Below are positions 11,066-22,801 of a DNA stretch of 64,000 nucleotides, piece by piece. Source of the stretch: Megalopta genalis (lineage: Eukaryota > Arthropoda > Insecta > Hymenoptera > Halictidae); contig NC_135016.1 of the NCBI RefSeq assembly GCF_051020955.1, positions 12,046,001 to 12,110,000 of the forward strand. Reading direction: 5' to 3'. The notes under the pieces are model-generated. The model saw nothing but the letters and a program-made list of their open reading frames with translations. It was not told the origin of the DNA and ran no database searches. Within the stretch, counting starts at the first letter, position 1. Every line of letters begins with the position of its first letter. The translations under genes and the position numbers were made by a program.

Positions 11066-11428
11066 AGTTCGAAAAAGTTCCAGGAAAGTCCTAGAGAAGT
11101 ACCAGAAAAGTTCCAGGAAGGTTTCAGAAAAGTTCCAAAAAAGCTCCAAGAAAGGTTTCAGAATAGTTCCAAAAAAGTTCCAAGGAAGTTCCAGGAAAGT
11201 TCCAGAAAAGTTCCAGAAATGTTCCAGAAAAGTTCCAGAAAAGTTCCAGAAAAGTTCCAGGAAGGTTTCAGAAAAGTTCCAAAAAAGTTCCAAAAAAGTT
11301 CCAAGAAAGTTCCAGGAAAGTTCCAGAAAAGTTCCAGAAATGTTCCAGAAAAGTTCCAGAAAGGTTCCAGAATGGTTTCAGAAAGGTTCCAAAAAAGTTC
11401 CAGAAATGTTCCAGAAAAGTTCCAGAAC
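11066..11428. repeat. 11-bp AAAAGTTCCAG tandem array (about 33 units)
   Basis: Units TTCCAGAAAAG and variants (TTCCAGAAATG, TTTCAGAAAAG, TTCCAAGAAAG) repeat every 11 bp. Because three units make 33 nt, all three frames can stay open, giving a spurious 189-codon KFQESSRKVPE-type frame. Each unit holds TTCnnGAA, the arrangement of two heat-shock-element half-sites. Confidence 0.9.
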
Positions 11429-11429
11429 G

Positions 11430-11850
11430 GAGATCAATGTCGGAAAGTTCAGCTTACGCTAGTTCATCAGCGGACGCTCGACAACTTGCTACTTGTTAAC
11501 ATGAATTTTCTCGATTAAATACCGTTTGCAACGGTACATCTATTTCGATGGGATTATTGTCGGAATGATATGATTCATCAACGTAAGACTTTTCAGATGT
11601 TTGATTGGTTAGTGGCTTCGAGAAAATTGACTACAACTCGTAAACGTTAAATATAGCCATCATTGATGCAATACGACGAACAACAGGAACGATTCGACTA
11701 AAACTGACACTAAGTTCTTAAGCAATTAAAAATGAATACAAGTATTACTTCCTCTGAAATTGCCATAATAAGAATTATTTATCCTGATCAGAGTGGAACT
11801 TCCTGTTCTTGCTTGTCTTTGCTATTCGCTTTTGGAGAATAAAAGTATAT
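11430..11850. other. Unassigned sequence between array and palindrome
   Basis: AT-rich; no exon or element end recognised. Confidence 0.35.
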
Positions 11851-11853
11851 ATG

Positions 11854-12260
11854 TCTTAACATTGAAATCGTACCGCGTTTCATAAGGCTGTAGTGTGACA
11901 CTTGGACGAATGTGCAGATCAGGAACTTAAAATTCTGTCATTTTGAAGACGTTATAAAATTTTCCAGAAAAGTTCCAGAAAACTTTCCCATATTGATCTC
12001 CGAGTGCTCTGGAACTTCTCTGGAACATTTCTGGAACTTTTCTGGAACTTCTGGAACATTTCTGGAACATTTCTGGAACATTTCTGGAACTTTTCTGGAA
12101 CTTTTCTGAAAAATTTTTTATAACGTCTTCAAAATGACAGAATTTGAAGTTCCTGATCTGTATATATAAATTTTTTGTAAATATTATATTACATTGTTAG
12201 ATTCGTCCAAGTGTCAACTACAATCTTATGAAACACGGTATGATTTCAATGTTAAGACAC
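11854..12260. mobile_element. Palindromic element (407 bp) with inverted 11-bp array core
   Basis: Begins GTCTTAACATTGAAATCGTA and ends GATTTCAATGTTAAGAC. Further in, GATCAGGAACTTAAAATTCT and CATTTTGAAGACGTTATAAA are mirrored. The core (11962-12108) is mostly TTCTGGAACTT units, the reverse orientation of the array at 11066. ATTGATCTCCG next to the core mirrors CGGAGATCAAT at the end of that array, so the two arrays look like an inverted duplication. Confidence 0.65.
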
Positions 12261-12261
12261 A

Positions 12262-13341
12262 CAGGGTGTTACGCCTAACTGAGAACCGTGAAATATCTCG
12301 AAATAGATCGAAGCTACGAAAACAATGTTTATACAAAAAGTGTTCAGTATAAAGAGATGTTTTAGGTAGTATCAATAATTTTTTTTATTGATATAATGGT
12401 GAGTGATATTTCACGGTCAAGTAGATTTTTTTAAATAGGACTATACATTTTTTTAGTCATATTATAATAGCTGGTTTCAATACGAATACAATGTTGTATT
12501 ATTTCTTTCAGATAATCATAAATTAGAAACAATTAAATTAGCAACAGCGGACGGTATTATGGAAGGTGTAAGGAAACACACAAAGGTTCGATTTCCGTTC
12601 ACGTTCAGTGCAATGTTTACGTGACATTGTGACATGAGCATAAAAAAGAGACGAATTTTTCTGCGTTTTCTATGCCTTTTGTATTTCCAATAATCAGTCT
12701 AAATTGCATCTTTAGTAATTCAAGACGAAAGTGAACAATTCTAAAGCATTGAGTGCGTGAAATCTACAGGAAAAAATCGAAATAAGTCCGACTAAGAAGA
12801 GACCATTTTAATTCATACCGAAAAGTGAGCGAAGAATTTCATAGGCGGCATCCGAACAAACTAAAACCTGCAATTTTACGTATTACTATACGTAAAATCG
12901 TAGATGCATTTCACCAAACCGGAGCCCTTCCACGGTAACCAAGAAAGCGACTGAAACTAAGCCTGAGAACAACGATTTGGCTGGAGAACATATCAGAATA
13001 TGTAACACATGAATCAAGATGCAGGCAACCGACGCGACGCGGCTTGTAATACCGTCCGCCTCCCGCTGTTGCAAATTTAATTGCTTCTAATTTATGATTA
13101 TCTGAAAGAAATAATACAACATTGCATTCGCATTGAAACCAGCTATCGTAATACGACTAAAAAAATGTATGGTCCAATTTAAAAAAATCAACTTGACCTT
13201 GAAATATCATTCACCATTACGTCAATAAAAAAATTATTGATACCACCTAAAACATCTCTTTACACTGACCACCTTTTGTACAAACATTATTTTCGTAGCT
13301 TCGATCTATTCCGAGATATCTCGGTTAGGCGCAACACCCTG
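12262..13341. mobile_element. Complete family E element (1080 bp) carrying a captured 115-bp block
   Basis: The ends are CAGGGTGTTACGCCTAACTG and CTCGGTTAGGCGCAACACCCTG as inverted terminal repeats of about 280 bp (the inner part GCAACAGCGGACGGTATTA mirrors AATACCGTCCGCCTCCCGCT). There is no transposase. Between the repeats, 12939-13053 is the inverted, 115-bp, gap-free, 3-mismatch copy of 10243-10357. The remaining interior (12560-12938) is unrecognised. Confidence 0.8.
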
Positions 13342-13343
13342 TA

Positions 13344-15060
13344 TATGCATCCACGTACGCGGGTATCCGTCGAGAGGGCCGAGAGCAGCCCCTGCAATCC
13401 TTCGACTGCACCTTCGCCGGTTACACGCGGCTGTGTAACATCCATTCTACCATCCTGTTTGCTTATATAGAAAACTGTCGTCTCACCTATCCGGGTGTAG
13501 TTACCAACGTGCATCCTGCATACCGATGCGCCGAGGCCGGGATAAGAATCGTAGTACGATGAGTTCGCGTGAGAAAACCGGCAGATCGAGTCGGCCCGAG
13601 TCAGCTACCCGGCTTCCTAGAAATACCACGGTTTTCCATGTAACGATACGCAACGACCAGCCACCCCGGTTCGCTGGAATGCGCGAGCAGCCCGGCCCGC
13701 GAAAAATTCTGCATTTGCTCCTCGGTCCTCCTCTGTTCGACGCGCCCCGGCGCGAACCGGACCGAGACGGCCCGCTGAAAAATTCCCCGTGGGCGGACGA
13801 CCACAGCCGAGAGACCCACCTTCGGCGACGGATAACTGTTCGTACCGATGATAATGCTCCTACGAATACGCCGGGTGTCCCAGCTGTTCCGCGACGCCGA
13901 TCGAATTCCGATCGGGCCGTAGGGTCGCCGAAGGGAGCACCGTGAGAACTACCACCGCGGACGGCTGGCCGCGTTCTCGGAACCAGGATGGACCTTAATT
14001 TACGCGTGTCAGCGCGGCGAAGAATGCCGTTTGTTCTTTTGTTTAGCGCGGGTCCGTTCGCGGCGAGGCGTTAAACAGAAGTCGACGCACCTTGACACGG
14101 TCGCCGGCGGACCAAAATCGTCGTCGCCCCGGCGCGTTCGAATGGCGAAACGAGATGCCGGCATGCGTGTCACGTATACGGGCACCGTGCGCCGTCTGAC
14201 GTCGATCGTTCCCCCCCGGTGTCGTGCGACAAAAGGCAATCGTTAAGAGGCGATAACGTTATATTGTCCGTGATCGCGGCCGACGCGCCTCGCTCCGTAA
14301 ATAGGAAAAAATTCCTTTTTAATCAGCGATCCGCCGCGATTGCGTTGCGCGAGATTAGTCGACCGAGCGAATTCCTCGACATCTTACTCGACCGCGTGCG
14401 GTGTGATTCAGCCGGTGAGAAATTTTACAGAAACCGACCGATCTACCGACCGATGTCCGACGGCCAACGATACACGGTCGGGTTTTCGTGGGTGGCGCGC
14501 GCGAGAGAGAGACCGCGCGTAATAGGTTTGCCCGGCCGCGAGTAGGCGCGAATCTATGAATGCATACGCCACGCAATATGCACTCGTTCATGCGTCCCAC
14601 TTCGGCCGCGCCGGCAGGAACGCGCATGTGCACTTGCACACGCTGGTTGCGCAATGCCCGCTACTCTCGAAACTGTGGGCGTCCTGATCCTGATCGATCG
14701 CCGATCGCTCCGTACCCCGTTGCCGGTCGCATGAATCGTGCTTTTATAAATAGGCAAACTGCCGCTTAATACGTGGCGGAATAATATTTCACGCGTCACC
14801 GAACAACGGCTGCAGGAAACGTACTCTCCCAGATATATACGTACACCGCGATCCGGTTCGGGCCATTCCAATTCTTTTTGGAAGGCGCGGCGCGGCGCGT
14901 CGCGTCGCGACACACTGTGCGGCGGAGAGCACCACGAACCGGTCGAATATCGTTTCTGATAGTTTCATGTGTAATTGAATGGCGATTCGGTAGTACTTTT
15001 ATTGAGTAGGTCTGTCTAATATATTTTGGCCCGAAGTGCTGTTTCGTTTCCAAAATTTGT
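13344..15060. other. CpG-rich unique segment, no gene found
   Basis: Many overlapping frames of 60-139 codons on both strands. None shows a domain or splice partners. Confidence 0.4.
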
Positions 15061-15084
15061 ACCGAAGAAGGTTTATGGAGAAGC

Positions 15085-15715
15085 TATTTATGAAGTTGTT
15101 TATGAAGTTTGGTTACTTATTTATGAAGTTTATCTGTTTATTTATTTAGGAAGTTATTTATGAACTTTATTATTTATTTGTAAAATTATTTATGAACTTT
15201 ATTTACTTATTTATGAAATTATTATTTACTTATTTATGAACTTTATTTATTTATGAAGTTATTTATGAACTTTATTTATTTATGAAGTTATTTATGAACT
15301 TTATTTATTTATGAAGTTATTTATGAACTTTATTTATTTATGAAGTTATTTATGAACTTTATTTATTTATTTATTTAAAAGTTATTTATGAACTTTATTT
15401 ATTTATTTATTTAAAAGTTATTTATGAACTTTATTTATTTATTTATTTAAAAGTTATTTATGAATTTTATTTACTTATTTATTTAAAAGTTATTTATGAA
15501 GTTATTTAAAAGTTATGTCAAGGTTATTTATGAAGTTATTTAAAAGTTATTTATGAAGTCATTTAAAAGTTATGTCAAGGTTATTTAAAAGTTATTTATG
15601 AAGTTGTTTATGAAGCTTATTTATTTATTTATTTATGAAGTTATCCATGAAGTTTATTTATTTATTTACGAAGTTATTCACGAAGTTCATTTATTTATGA
15701 AATTATTTATGAAGA
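15085..15715. repeat. TTTATGAA/GAACTTTATT minisatellite
   Basis: AT-rich repeats with periods near 29-34 bp, built from GAACTTTATTTATTTATGAA and TTAAAAGTTATTTATGAA. At least three unit types are arranged in successive blocks (15240-15370, 15370-15480, 15480-15610). Confidence 0.85.
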
Positions 15716-15719
15716 AATA

Positions 15720-17450
15720 CATATCAATCCAAGAACAACCCTCTTCTATTTCTCGACGTAAACAACATTGTGGGGTTACAGGCGACTCAAAATAATATCT
15801 TGATAATTAAAATATTATTTATCGTTATCAAAATATAAAAAAAGTCAAAAACCTTTTCCCTCATAAAATACGGCATGAGTTAGAAGGTCAAGGAAAGCCG
15901 TAACGTTTTAGAATCACGCGTTTGCAGACGAATTACAAATTTTTTGGAAATTCTAATCTCGATCTAATTATCAAACAATTAAAACTGCAATTTTCTCCGA
16001 TGTCTCTATAACATCGAAACGCACTTTACACCACGAATTCGAAAACCGCGTGGCGTATTATCGGCTTATATACCGGAGTCCGCTATACTTTTTATTCTCC
16101 CGCACTTAGACCGCTCTTGAGCCAAGAGTCTTGATCCGTAGCGCGACGCTCGATTATTTATCGCGTTAATTGGCATCCGAATCGATGGCCGCGAGTTCTC
16201 GATCGATTTGTAGAGGCCGGGGCCCGCGTGTTCCAGGCCTCGCTTGTTAAATAGCGCCTCGGAGATGCTAACACCGGCAGATCGGGCGCCGATAATCACC
16301 GTGCGATTTAGCTCGTGTCGCTGTTACCGCGGCAGGTATTCGAGCATGCAGCGAGCATACAGCAGCGAGAAGTGCAGGAGACAGTTCGTTCCACGGGCAT
16401 TACGCATTGCAGTGAGTTTTGCAGTCAGCGATGCATAAAATCGGAACGCGAGCGAGCGCTCCGTGCTTCGGATACTTTCGAATCTAATTCCGCCGCGGCA
16501 CGACGCAGCGTATCAAGCGCGATCCGAGCCAGCGAATTATGCAAACGCTCCTGCTTCTTTTTTTTGTTGACTTTTTCCTATCCGAGAACGTGTGCGATAC
16601 GTTTCGGGAACGAAGCCGACCGTCCCGAGAGCTTTTCCCACGGGCAGAAGCGAGCGAGTTCTCTCTTCGAACAAAGTCCAATATTTGCACGATCATCCTT
16701 CTTTCTCCGGCAGCGAGCACGAGATACCGTCTAATTTATCAATGCGCGCGCGCGCGAGCGCACGGTTGCGTCGATTATTTTTCCATGTTTCACCGGCCGG
16801 GGCGGTGTACGTACTTGCTCGCGAAGGAAAAACGAATCGGATTTTTGCCACAGCCGGTGATAAACGAGCCGTGGCAACGATGTTACAACTAACGCGAAAT
16901 TACTCCACACGCGACCGGCGTGATCTATTATTTACGCTTATTAATAATATCGTTCGGGTACGGAACGTTTGGTTTATCTTTGTATCGCGCGGAATCCCCC
17001 TTCCCGACGAGAGGCGATATTAATGCGCGCTAAACTTTTCCGGATAGGCATCTTCGCGAGCTGATAAATCTCCACGAGCGGCTCGAGGTTCGATACGCTC
17101 TGTAATTACGGCACGTAACGAAAGTGTTACGTGTAGGTGCTCCGAAAGCCTTGGGGCCGGGCGTCGGGTATCTAAGGGCGTGCCCGGACCCAGACCGAGA
17201 CAACTTTTATTGTCGACGATATCATTCACCGTATCTGCGCGGCTTTTTTACCCATCGGCAAATGAATAATCGCGGTCCCATTTGTTTCGCGTCGCCCGGC
17301 GAGATGCGCGCGCGAAGAATGCGCGAGGGAACAACGGACTCCCTTGGCGGGGGAGGGAACGGGCAGAGGAAATTTCATCTAGGGCTGCGGAGCCAATTAC
17401 TGCGACCTGTTGGCAGCCTTCGGGAGTTTTAGCTACTAAACACAAGTTTA
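15720..17450. other. Mixed then CpG-rich unique segment, no gene found
   Basis: AT-rich up to about 16030, then GC-rich. Overlapping frames (up to 143 codons) in several phases are not supported. A CG-alternating run (GCGCGCGCGCGAGCG) is at 16743-16760. Confidence 0.4.
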
Positions 17451-17455
17451 GCGGT

Positions 17456-17773
17456 TTAACACTAGATTTATGGAACCCGACAAAATGAGGGGTCGTAATT
17501 AAATTTATAATTTAATTTATTTAATTTAAAAAAATATATATACATATTTATTATCTAATTTATAATCTCTTGATTTATTATACTAATAAAATTCGTATAA
17601 TCGTAAATTAAAAAATTTTTTAATTTTATTTTATGAGATATTTATTCAATTTAAATTCGATTTAAATTTATTCAATTTAACACTTGTTAAAAATCAGAAT
17701 AAATGTCTTATTGTTACTTTTATAAACTAATATAAAACAGCTGTTTTTTTGTGCTCGGTAAATCTAGCGTTAA
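17456..17773. mobile_element. TTAA-bounded MITE (318 bp)
   Basis: Begins TTAACACTAGATTTATGG and ends GGTAAATCTAGCGTTAA. The interior 17540-17670 resembles, inverted, the interior of the hAT element at 5060-5200 (TTTATTATACTAATAAAA, ATCGTAAATTAAAAAATT). A right-end relic of the same family may lie at 49720-49786. Confidence 0.7.
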
Positions 17774-17779
17774 ATGACA

Positions 17780-18057
17780 TTGCTTAACACTTCTTGCGCG
17801 AGTCAAAGATTGAACTAAGGACTCGCGCGTCTAACGGGAGACCAGAGAATTTTGAAAATATCCTCTTCTTGAAAAACATTTAATAGTTTCAAGACTGACA
17901 ATAAGATTTTGGTAATAAGTATATGTATAACGAGGATTTGTAGGATTTCGCAGAGGGATTTAAATTTTAAAGAATCATTTTTTTTGTCGATAGAAATTTT
18001 TCTATGATACGAGTATCAAATCTGCTTTAAATATTGGGAGAAAGACAAAAAGGTGTG
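17780..18057. other. Unassigned sequence
   Basis: AT-rich; nothing recognised. Confidence 0.3.
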
Positions 18058-18748
18058 GAGCCAGTTACTATGTGTCTATGATCTACGACGATCAGTTACT
18101 GTGCTCCCTCTCTGAATACTGCGTTTCTGTTACTGTGCTGTCTCCCGGAATACTGTGTTTCAATTACTGTGCTTCCTCCCTGAGTACTGAGCCTCGATAA
18201 CTGTGCACAATAAAAATTGGACACTTTCACAAATTTTATATTACAAAGCAAAAATTACTAATGATTGCTTTAACAAAATTTCATATTTACATTTCTCCTC
18301 TTTAAAAATATGAAAGAAATGATTTAAGATTTGGGGCTATGTAGGCCTTTCCAGTGGCAAGCAGCACAGTAACTAACGCATCCAGTGAAAAATAGATTGA
18401 CTTACTAGGTAAGTAAGTCAAGTGCACGGTAAATAAACTATTGAAATTGTGAAACTAAAACTAAAAATTCGAATAAATAATCACTGTTCTGTTTTCCCAT
18501 AATCTTAATTCGTTTTACCAATACAATTAACGGTATTACCAATTATATATATATATACATAACAGTATTTTCTTACGCTAGCTTAAATAAATAAATAATA
18601 AATAAATAAAAAAAAATTAAATAATAAATAATTAAATAAATAATCTTAACTGAATTTAAATAAGAAAACAGAATAAATCTCATTCGATAAATACGTATAC
18701 AGTTAATTATGCTTGAAAGTAAACCAAAGACACAGTAACTGGCTACCC
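18058..18748. mobile_element. Candidate element with inverted CCAGTTACTRTGTCT ends
   Basis: The left GAGCCAGTTACTATGTGTCT pairs with the right AGACACAGTAACTGGCTAC. A 34-bp repeat (about 3.3 units of CTGTTACTGTGCTGTCTCCC...) occupies 18093-18205 and looks like amplified terminal sequence. No target duplication could be fixed, so the boundaries are tentative. Confidence 0.45.
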
Positions 18749-18749
18749 C

Positions 18750-19846
18750 AGAGTAACCGACACCGCTACCCCAAGCGCCCTCTTCTCGCGATCGCCGAGA
18801 CACCGGTGCAGTCGAAAGTGACAAAGTTGTGGAAAGTGAAGGCTAATTTACACGCGTAATAATACGTATCGAGGTTCGCGCGTCAACAACAAGCGCTCGT
18901 TCAGAGATTCTCCCGCGGAATTTCAGCTCGTAAAGCCAACCGACCATTAACGTTTTGCCCGCATATCTCGCCTCGATATTTTTCTTGCTGGTTATTCGAC
19001 GCGTCGACTTTGTGCTCGCCGAGAGAAACGGTAGGTGCCCCGATGAATTTCCCTCGGCTGATCGGCTACGTCCGATCGAAGACGAACCGCCGTGCAGAAA
19101 TCGCGCTCTCGAAGACGATTCCTGTGACATGCAGCGCTCGTCGCGGCGTTGCGTAAAGGTCGTTCCGATCGCGCACTTTCCCGATAACAGATTCCAATAA
19201 AAAAAAAAAGTTCGTAGCTAGCTCTAATCCGGCCTAGTCGAGTATCCGTAATCTGTTGGTCTCTACGTGCGCAAATAATCTCCTCTGACATCCTCGATGA
19301 GCGCTCGATAAGATAGCGGGTTCTATGAAACCAGCATTTCCTGGTTGTTGCGTTTAACCCTTTGGTGAGTCAACGATAAGAATCTTTGAAAACGACACGG
19401 CACGGTCTGTTAAATACAGCGCGATTCTGGTCGCCGCTCGTGGATCGTTTCACCATCTTGGACACATCTTCCCGAACCGATTCGGCCGCCGCGTGTCGTC
19501 GCGGCGCTCGCATAAACTCGAATCAATAGAGGCTATCGGTCGGGCCCGAATTAGATAAATAATGATCGCGAATGAAAGCAATTGCGGAATGCTTGACAGG
19601 TCGAGCCACAATTACGTCGGCTGCAAATTGATTTATAATGCCCAGATATTAGCGCGTTACCATCGACTCCCAATTGACCCACCGCCCGGCCAGATTCGCG
19701 ATTCGTGGCACTCTCGCTTCTCGTTCAAATTATTCGTGCTCGTGTGCGAAGTCCGCGAGTATTATATTAACTTATATCCTCCATCGAGATGTTTGAGAAG
19801 TTTTCCGAGTTTCCAATTTACCAATTTTCCGTTCAATTCGATGTAA
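18750..19846. other. CpG-rich unique segment, no gene found
   Basis: Overlapping frames below 100 codons on both strands. A run of 11 A residues is at about 19199-19210. Confidence 0.4.
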
Positions 19847-19848
19847 TA

Positions 19849-20065
19849 CAGTCCATTTTCCCTAATTGACACACACATTGCGGCAGAGAAATGGACGATT
19901 CGGGAAGGCGAGATACGATTGTTCTTCGAGCCTTGTGACTCGTTTCTATAGTTGTTGACGATTGGCAACTATAAAAAGGAGCCTCGAGGCTCGAATAATC
20001 GTATCTGCTCTTCCCGAATTGTCCATTTTTGTGTACAATCTGAACGTCAATTAGGGAGAATTTAC
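19849..20065. mobile_element. Family A palindromic MITE
   Basis: TA then CAGTCCATTTTCCCTAATTG; mirrored GATACGATTGTTC and CGAATAATCGTATC arms around TATAGTTGTTGACGATTGGCAACTATA; ends CAATTAGGGAGAATTTAC. Confidence 0.8.
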
Positions 20066-20324
20066 CTCTTGGCTTATCTATGCTGACCCAATAAGCAGAA
20101 TTTGCGATCTTGCCAATGACCACTCGCTAAAACTAGAACATTTTACAGCTGAAATCTCTTCTCTTAGATACCGAGTCTACAATCTATGACTAATTTTAAA
20201 ATCTACTTTATCTTGCACGATGTGCAACTTATAGTTGTAGTTTATCTTATTTTCTATCGAGTACCAAACGGACGTCTTTCCGTATTGCAAAATAATGCGT
20301 TTTTTCTCTGTATAATAAATAAAT

Positions 20325-20550
20325 AATTTTATTTTATTTTATTTATTCGATTGATGGAAAAAATTTGTCCATTACAAGTATAGTTATAAATATACAATAT
20401 GATAATATATAATATATTATTATAATAATATAATATAATATAATATATAAATTAATATAATATATTATATTATAATATATAATGATATTATATATATATA
20501 TTATATTACATAATAAAAATATTTATTATAATATATAATATATATGTATA
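20325..20550. repeat. TATAATATA-rich low-complexity tract
   Basis: Almost pure A and T built from TAATATAATATA motifs; lies immediately before the TA site of the family H fragment. Confidence 0.8.
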
Positions 20551-20556
20551 ATTATA

Positions 20557-20750
20557 CAAGGTGGTCCGTCTAAATGTTTCCACCTAAATATCTCCTCCAA
20601 TTGTGATGTTACAAAACAATGATCTTACATGGAATTCGACTGGCATCAAGAAACAAATACAACGCAAAAAGTAGTTTTTTAAAGGTCATTTCTTCGGAGT
20701 TTCTAAGGTCATCGATGTTGCCTTCCATACAAGTGTATATTTTTTTATTG
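20557..20750. mobile_element. Family H terminal fragment
   Basis: Begins CAAGGTGGTCCGTCTAAATG after TA and matches the inverted right end of the element at 55480-56173 (TATCTCCTCC, GGAATTCGACTGG, ATCAAGAAACAAATAC, GGTCATCGATGTTG). The other end was not found. Confidence 0.6.
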
Positions 20751-21228
20751 CACACCGTGCAAGCTTAATTCTGTTAGATTGATGCTTATGAAATGTCGAA
20801 TTTTTATTACGTGTAAATGTTTCTCTGCTTATTTTATGCTGTTGTTTATGACGTAACCTCTTTTTAAAGTTCCATTGTGCATCGCCAGCGTCATCTGCCA
20901 AACTGGGTATTACAAAGAAGAAAATTTTCACAATTCTGTATTTTTATCATTTTTATCTTGAGTTTTGCACGAGTATGAATTCCACGGATATTGTATATAT
21001 TATTGTATAAGTCAAGTCCATTCACTCCAAAAGACCAGAACTTCTTTAAAATCCGCATTCACGTATTAAAAACTTGGGAGAAATGTACGGAAAGCAAATG
21101 GATCTTATTTCGATTAAACGAGCATCTTTCAAAAAGAGATATGAAGTTATTACCAGAGACTGCGAATTTCGCGCGTTTTTGGCAAAATCGTGTGGGAATA
21201 ATTTAAACTACTGGACGGATTAAAATAA
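20751..21228. other. Unassigned AT-rich sequence
   Basis: A 71-codon frame at 20991-21206 has no recognised domain. Confidence 0.3.
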
Positions 21229-22747
21229 ACTAAAAATATTGTTGCATTAATTCCAACCTATTAGAATGATTAAAGTAAGAAAAAAAGACTTATGCTTGTC
21301 TCCGACTAAAAATATTGTTGCATTAATTCCAACCTATTAGAATGATTAAAGTAAGAAAAAAAGACTTATGCTTGTCTCCGACTAAAAATATTGTTGCATT
21401 AATTCCAACCTATTAGAATGATTAAAGTAAGAAAAAAAGACTTATGCTTGTCTCCGACTAAAAATATTGTTGCATTAATTCCAACCTATTAGAATGATTA
21501 AAGTAAGAAAAAAAGACTTATGCTTGTCTCCGACTAAAAATATTGTTGCATTAATTCCAACCTATTAGAATGATTAAAGTAAGAAAAAAAGACTTATGCT
21601 TGTCTCCGACTAAAAATATTGTTGCATTAATTCCAACCTATTAGAATGATTAAAGTAAGAAAAAAAGACTTATGCTTGTCTCCGACTAAAAATATTGTTG
21701 CATTAATTCCAACCTATTAGAATGATTAAAGTAAGAAAAAAAGACTTATGCTTGTCTCCGACTAAAAATATTGTTGCATTAATTCCAACCTATTAGAATG
21801 ATTAAAGTAAGAAAAAAAGACTTATGCTTGTCTCCGACTAAAAATATTGTTGCATTAATTCCAACCTATTAGAATGATTAAAGTAAGAAAAAAAGACTTA
21901 TGCTTGTCTCCGACTAAAAATATTGTTGCATTAATTCCAATCTATTAGAATGATTAAAGTAAGAAAAAAAGAATTATGCTTGTCTCCGACTAAAAATATT
22001 GTTGCATTAATTCCAACCTATTAGAATGATTAAAGTAAGAAAAAAAGACTTATGCTTGTCTCCGACTAAAAATATTGTTGCATTAATTCCAACCTATTAG
22101 AATGATTAAAGTAAGAAAAAAAGACTTATGCTTGTCTCCGACTAAAAATATTGTTGCATTAATTCCAACCTATTAGAATGATTAAAGTAAGAAAAAAAGA
22201 CTTATGCTTGTCTCCGACTAAAAATATTGTTGCATTAATTCCAACCTATTAGAATGATTAAAGTAAGAAAAAAAGACTTATGCTTGTCTCCGACTAAAAA
22301 TATTGTTGCATTAATTCCAACCTATTAGAATGATTAAAGTAAGAAAAAAAGACTTATGCTTGTCTCCGACTAAAAATATTGTTGCATTAATTCCAATCTA
22401 TTAGAATGATTAAAGTAAGAAAAAAAGAATTATGCTTGTCTCCGACTAAAAATATTGTTGCATTAATTCCAACCTATTAGAATGATTAAAGTAAGAAAAA
22501 AAGACTTATGCTTGTCTCCGACTAAAAATATTGTTGCATTAATTCCAACCTATTAGAATGATTAAAGTAAGAAAAAAAGACTTATGCTTGTCTCCGACTA
22601 AAAATATTGTTGCATTAATTCCAACCTATTAGAATGATTAAAGTAAGAAAAAAAGACTTATGCTTGTCTCCGACTAAAAATATTGTTGCATTAATTCCAA
22701 CCTATTAGAATGATTAAAGTAAGAAAAAAAGACTTATGCTTGTCTCC
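21229..22747. repeat. 76-bp satellite, 20 near-identical units
   Basis: The unit ACTAAAAATATTGTTGCATT...TGCTTGTCTCCG is 76 bp and fills 1519 bp, almost exactly 20 copies. All copies look identical except two that share the same two changes (CCAATCTATT for CCAACCTATT and GAATTATGC for GACTTATGC), at 21941 and 22397. These are 456 bp apart, exactly six units, which implies duplication of a six-unit block. Confidence 0.97.
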
Positions 22748-22751
22748 TACA

Positions 22752-22801
22752 TTTCGCAACAGCCGCAGACAATTTTTACTTTGCATAAAGATCCGCAGTG
22801 T
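22752..22801. mobile_element. AGACTGCGG-family right-end fragment next to the satellite
   Basis: TTTGCATAAAGATCCGCAGT matches the right terminus of copies at 31470 and 45806. The satellite therefore probably arose within, or beside, such an element. Confidence 0.6.

Noticed and set aside
10949..11518. 189-codon open frame of KFQESSRKVPE repeats
   Set aside because: Produced by the 11-bp array, which stays open because 33 nt equals 11 codons. The opposite strand is also open.
17783..17850. tRNA-like segment (GATTGAACTAAGGACTCGCG)
   Set aside because: Read on either strand it lacks a full cloverleaf and acceptor stem; only a TpsiC-like piece is visible.
21229..22747. CRISPR-like regular repeat
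   Set aside because: The 76-bp units are identical throughout with no variable spacers, and the DNA is eukaryotic.
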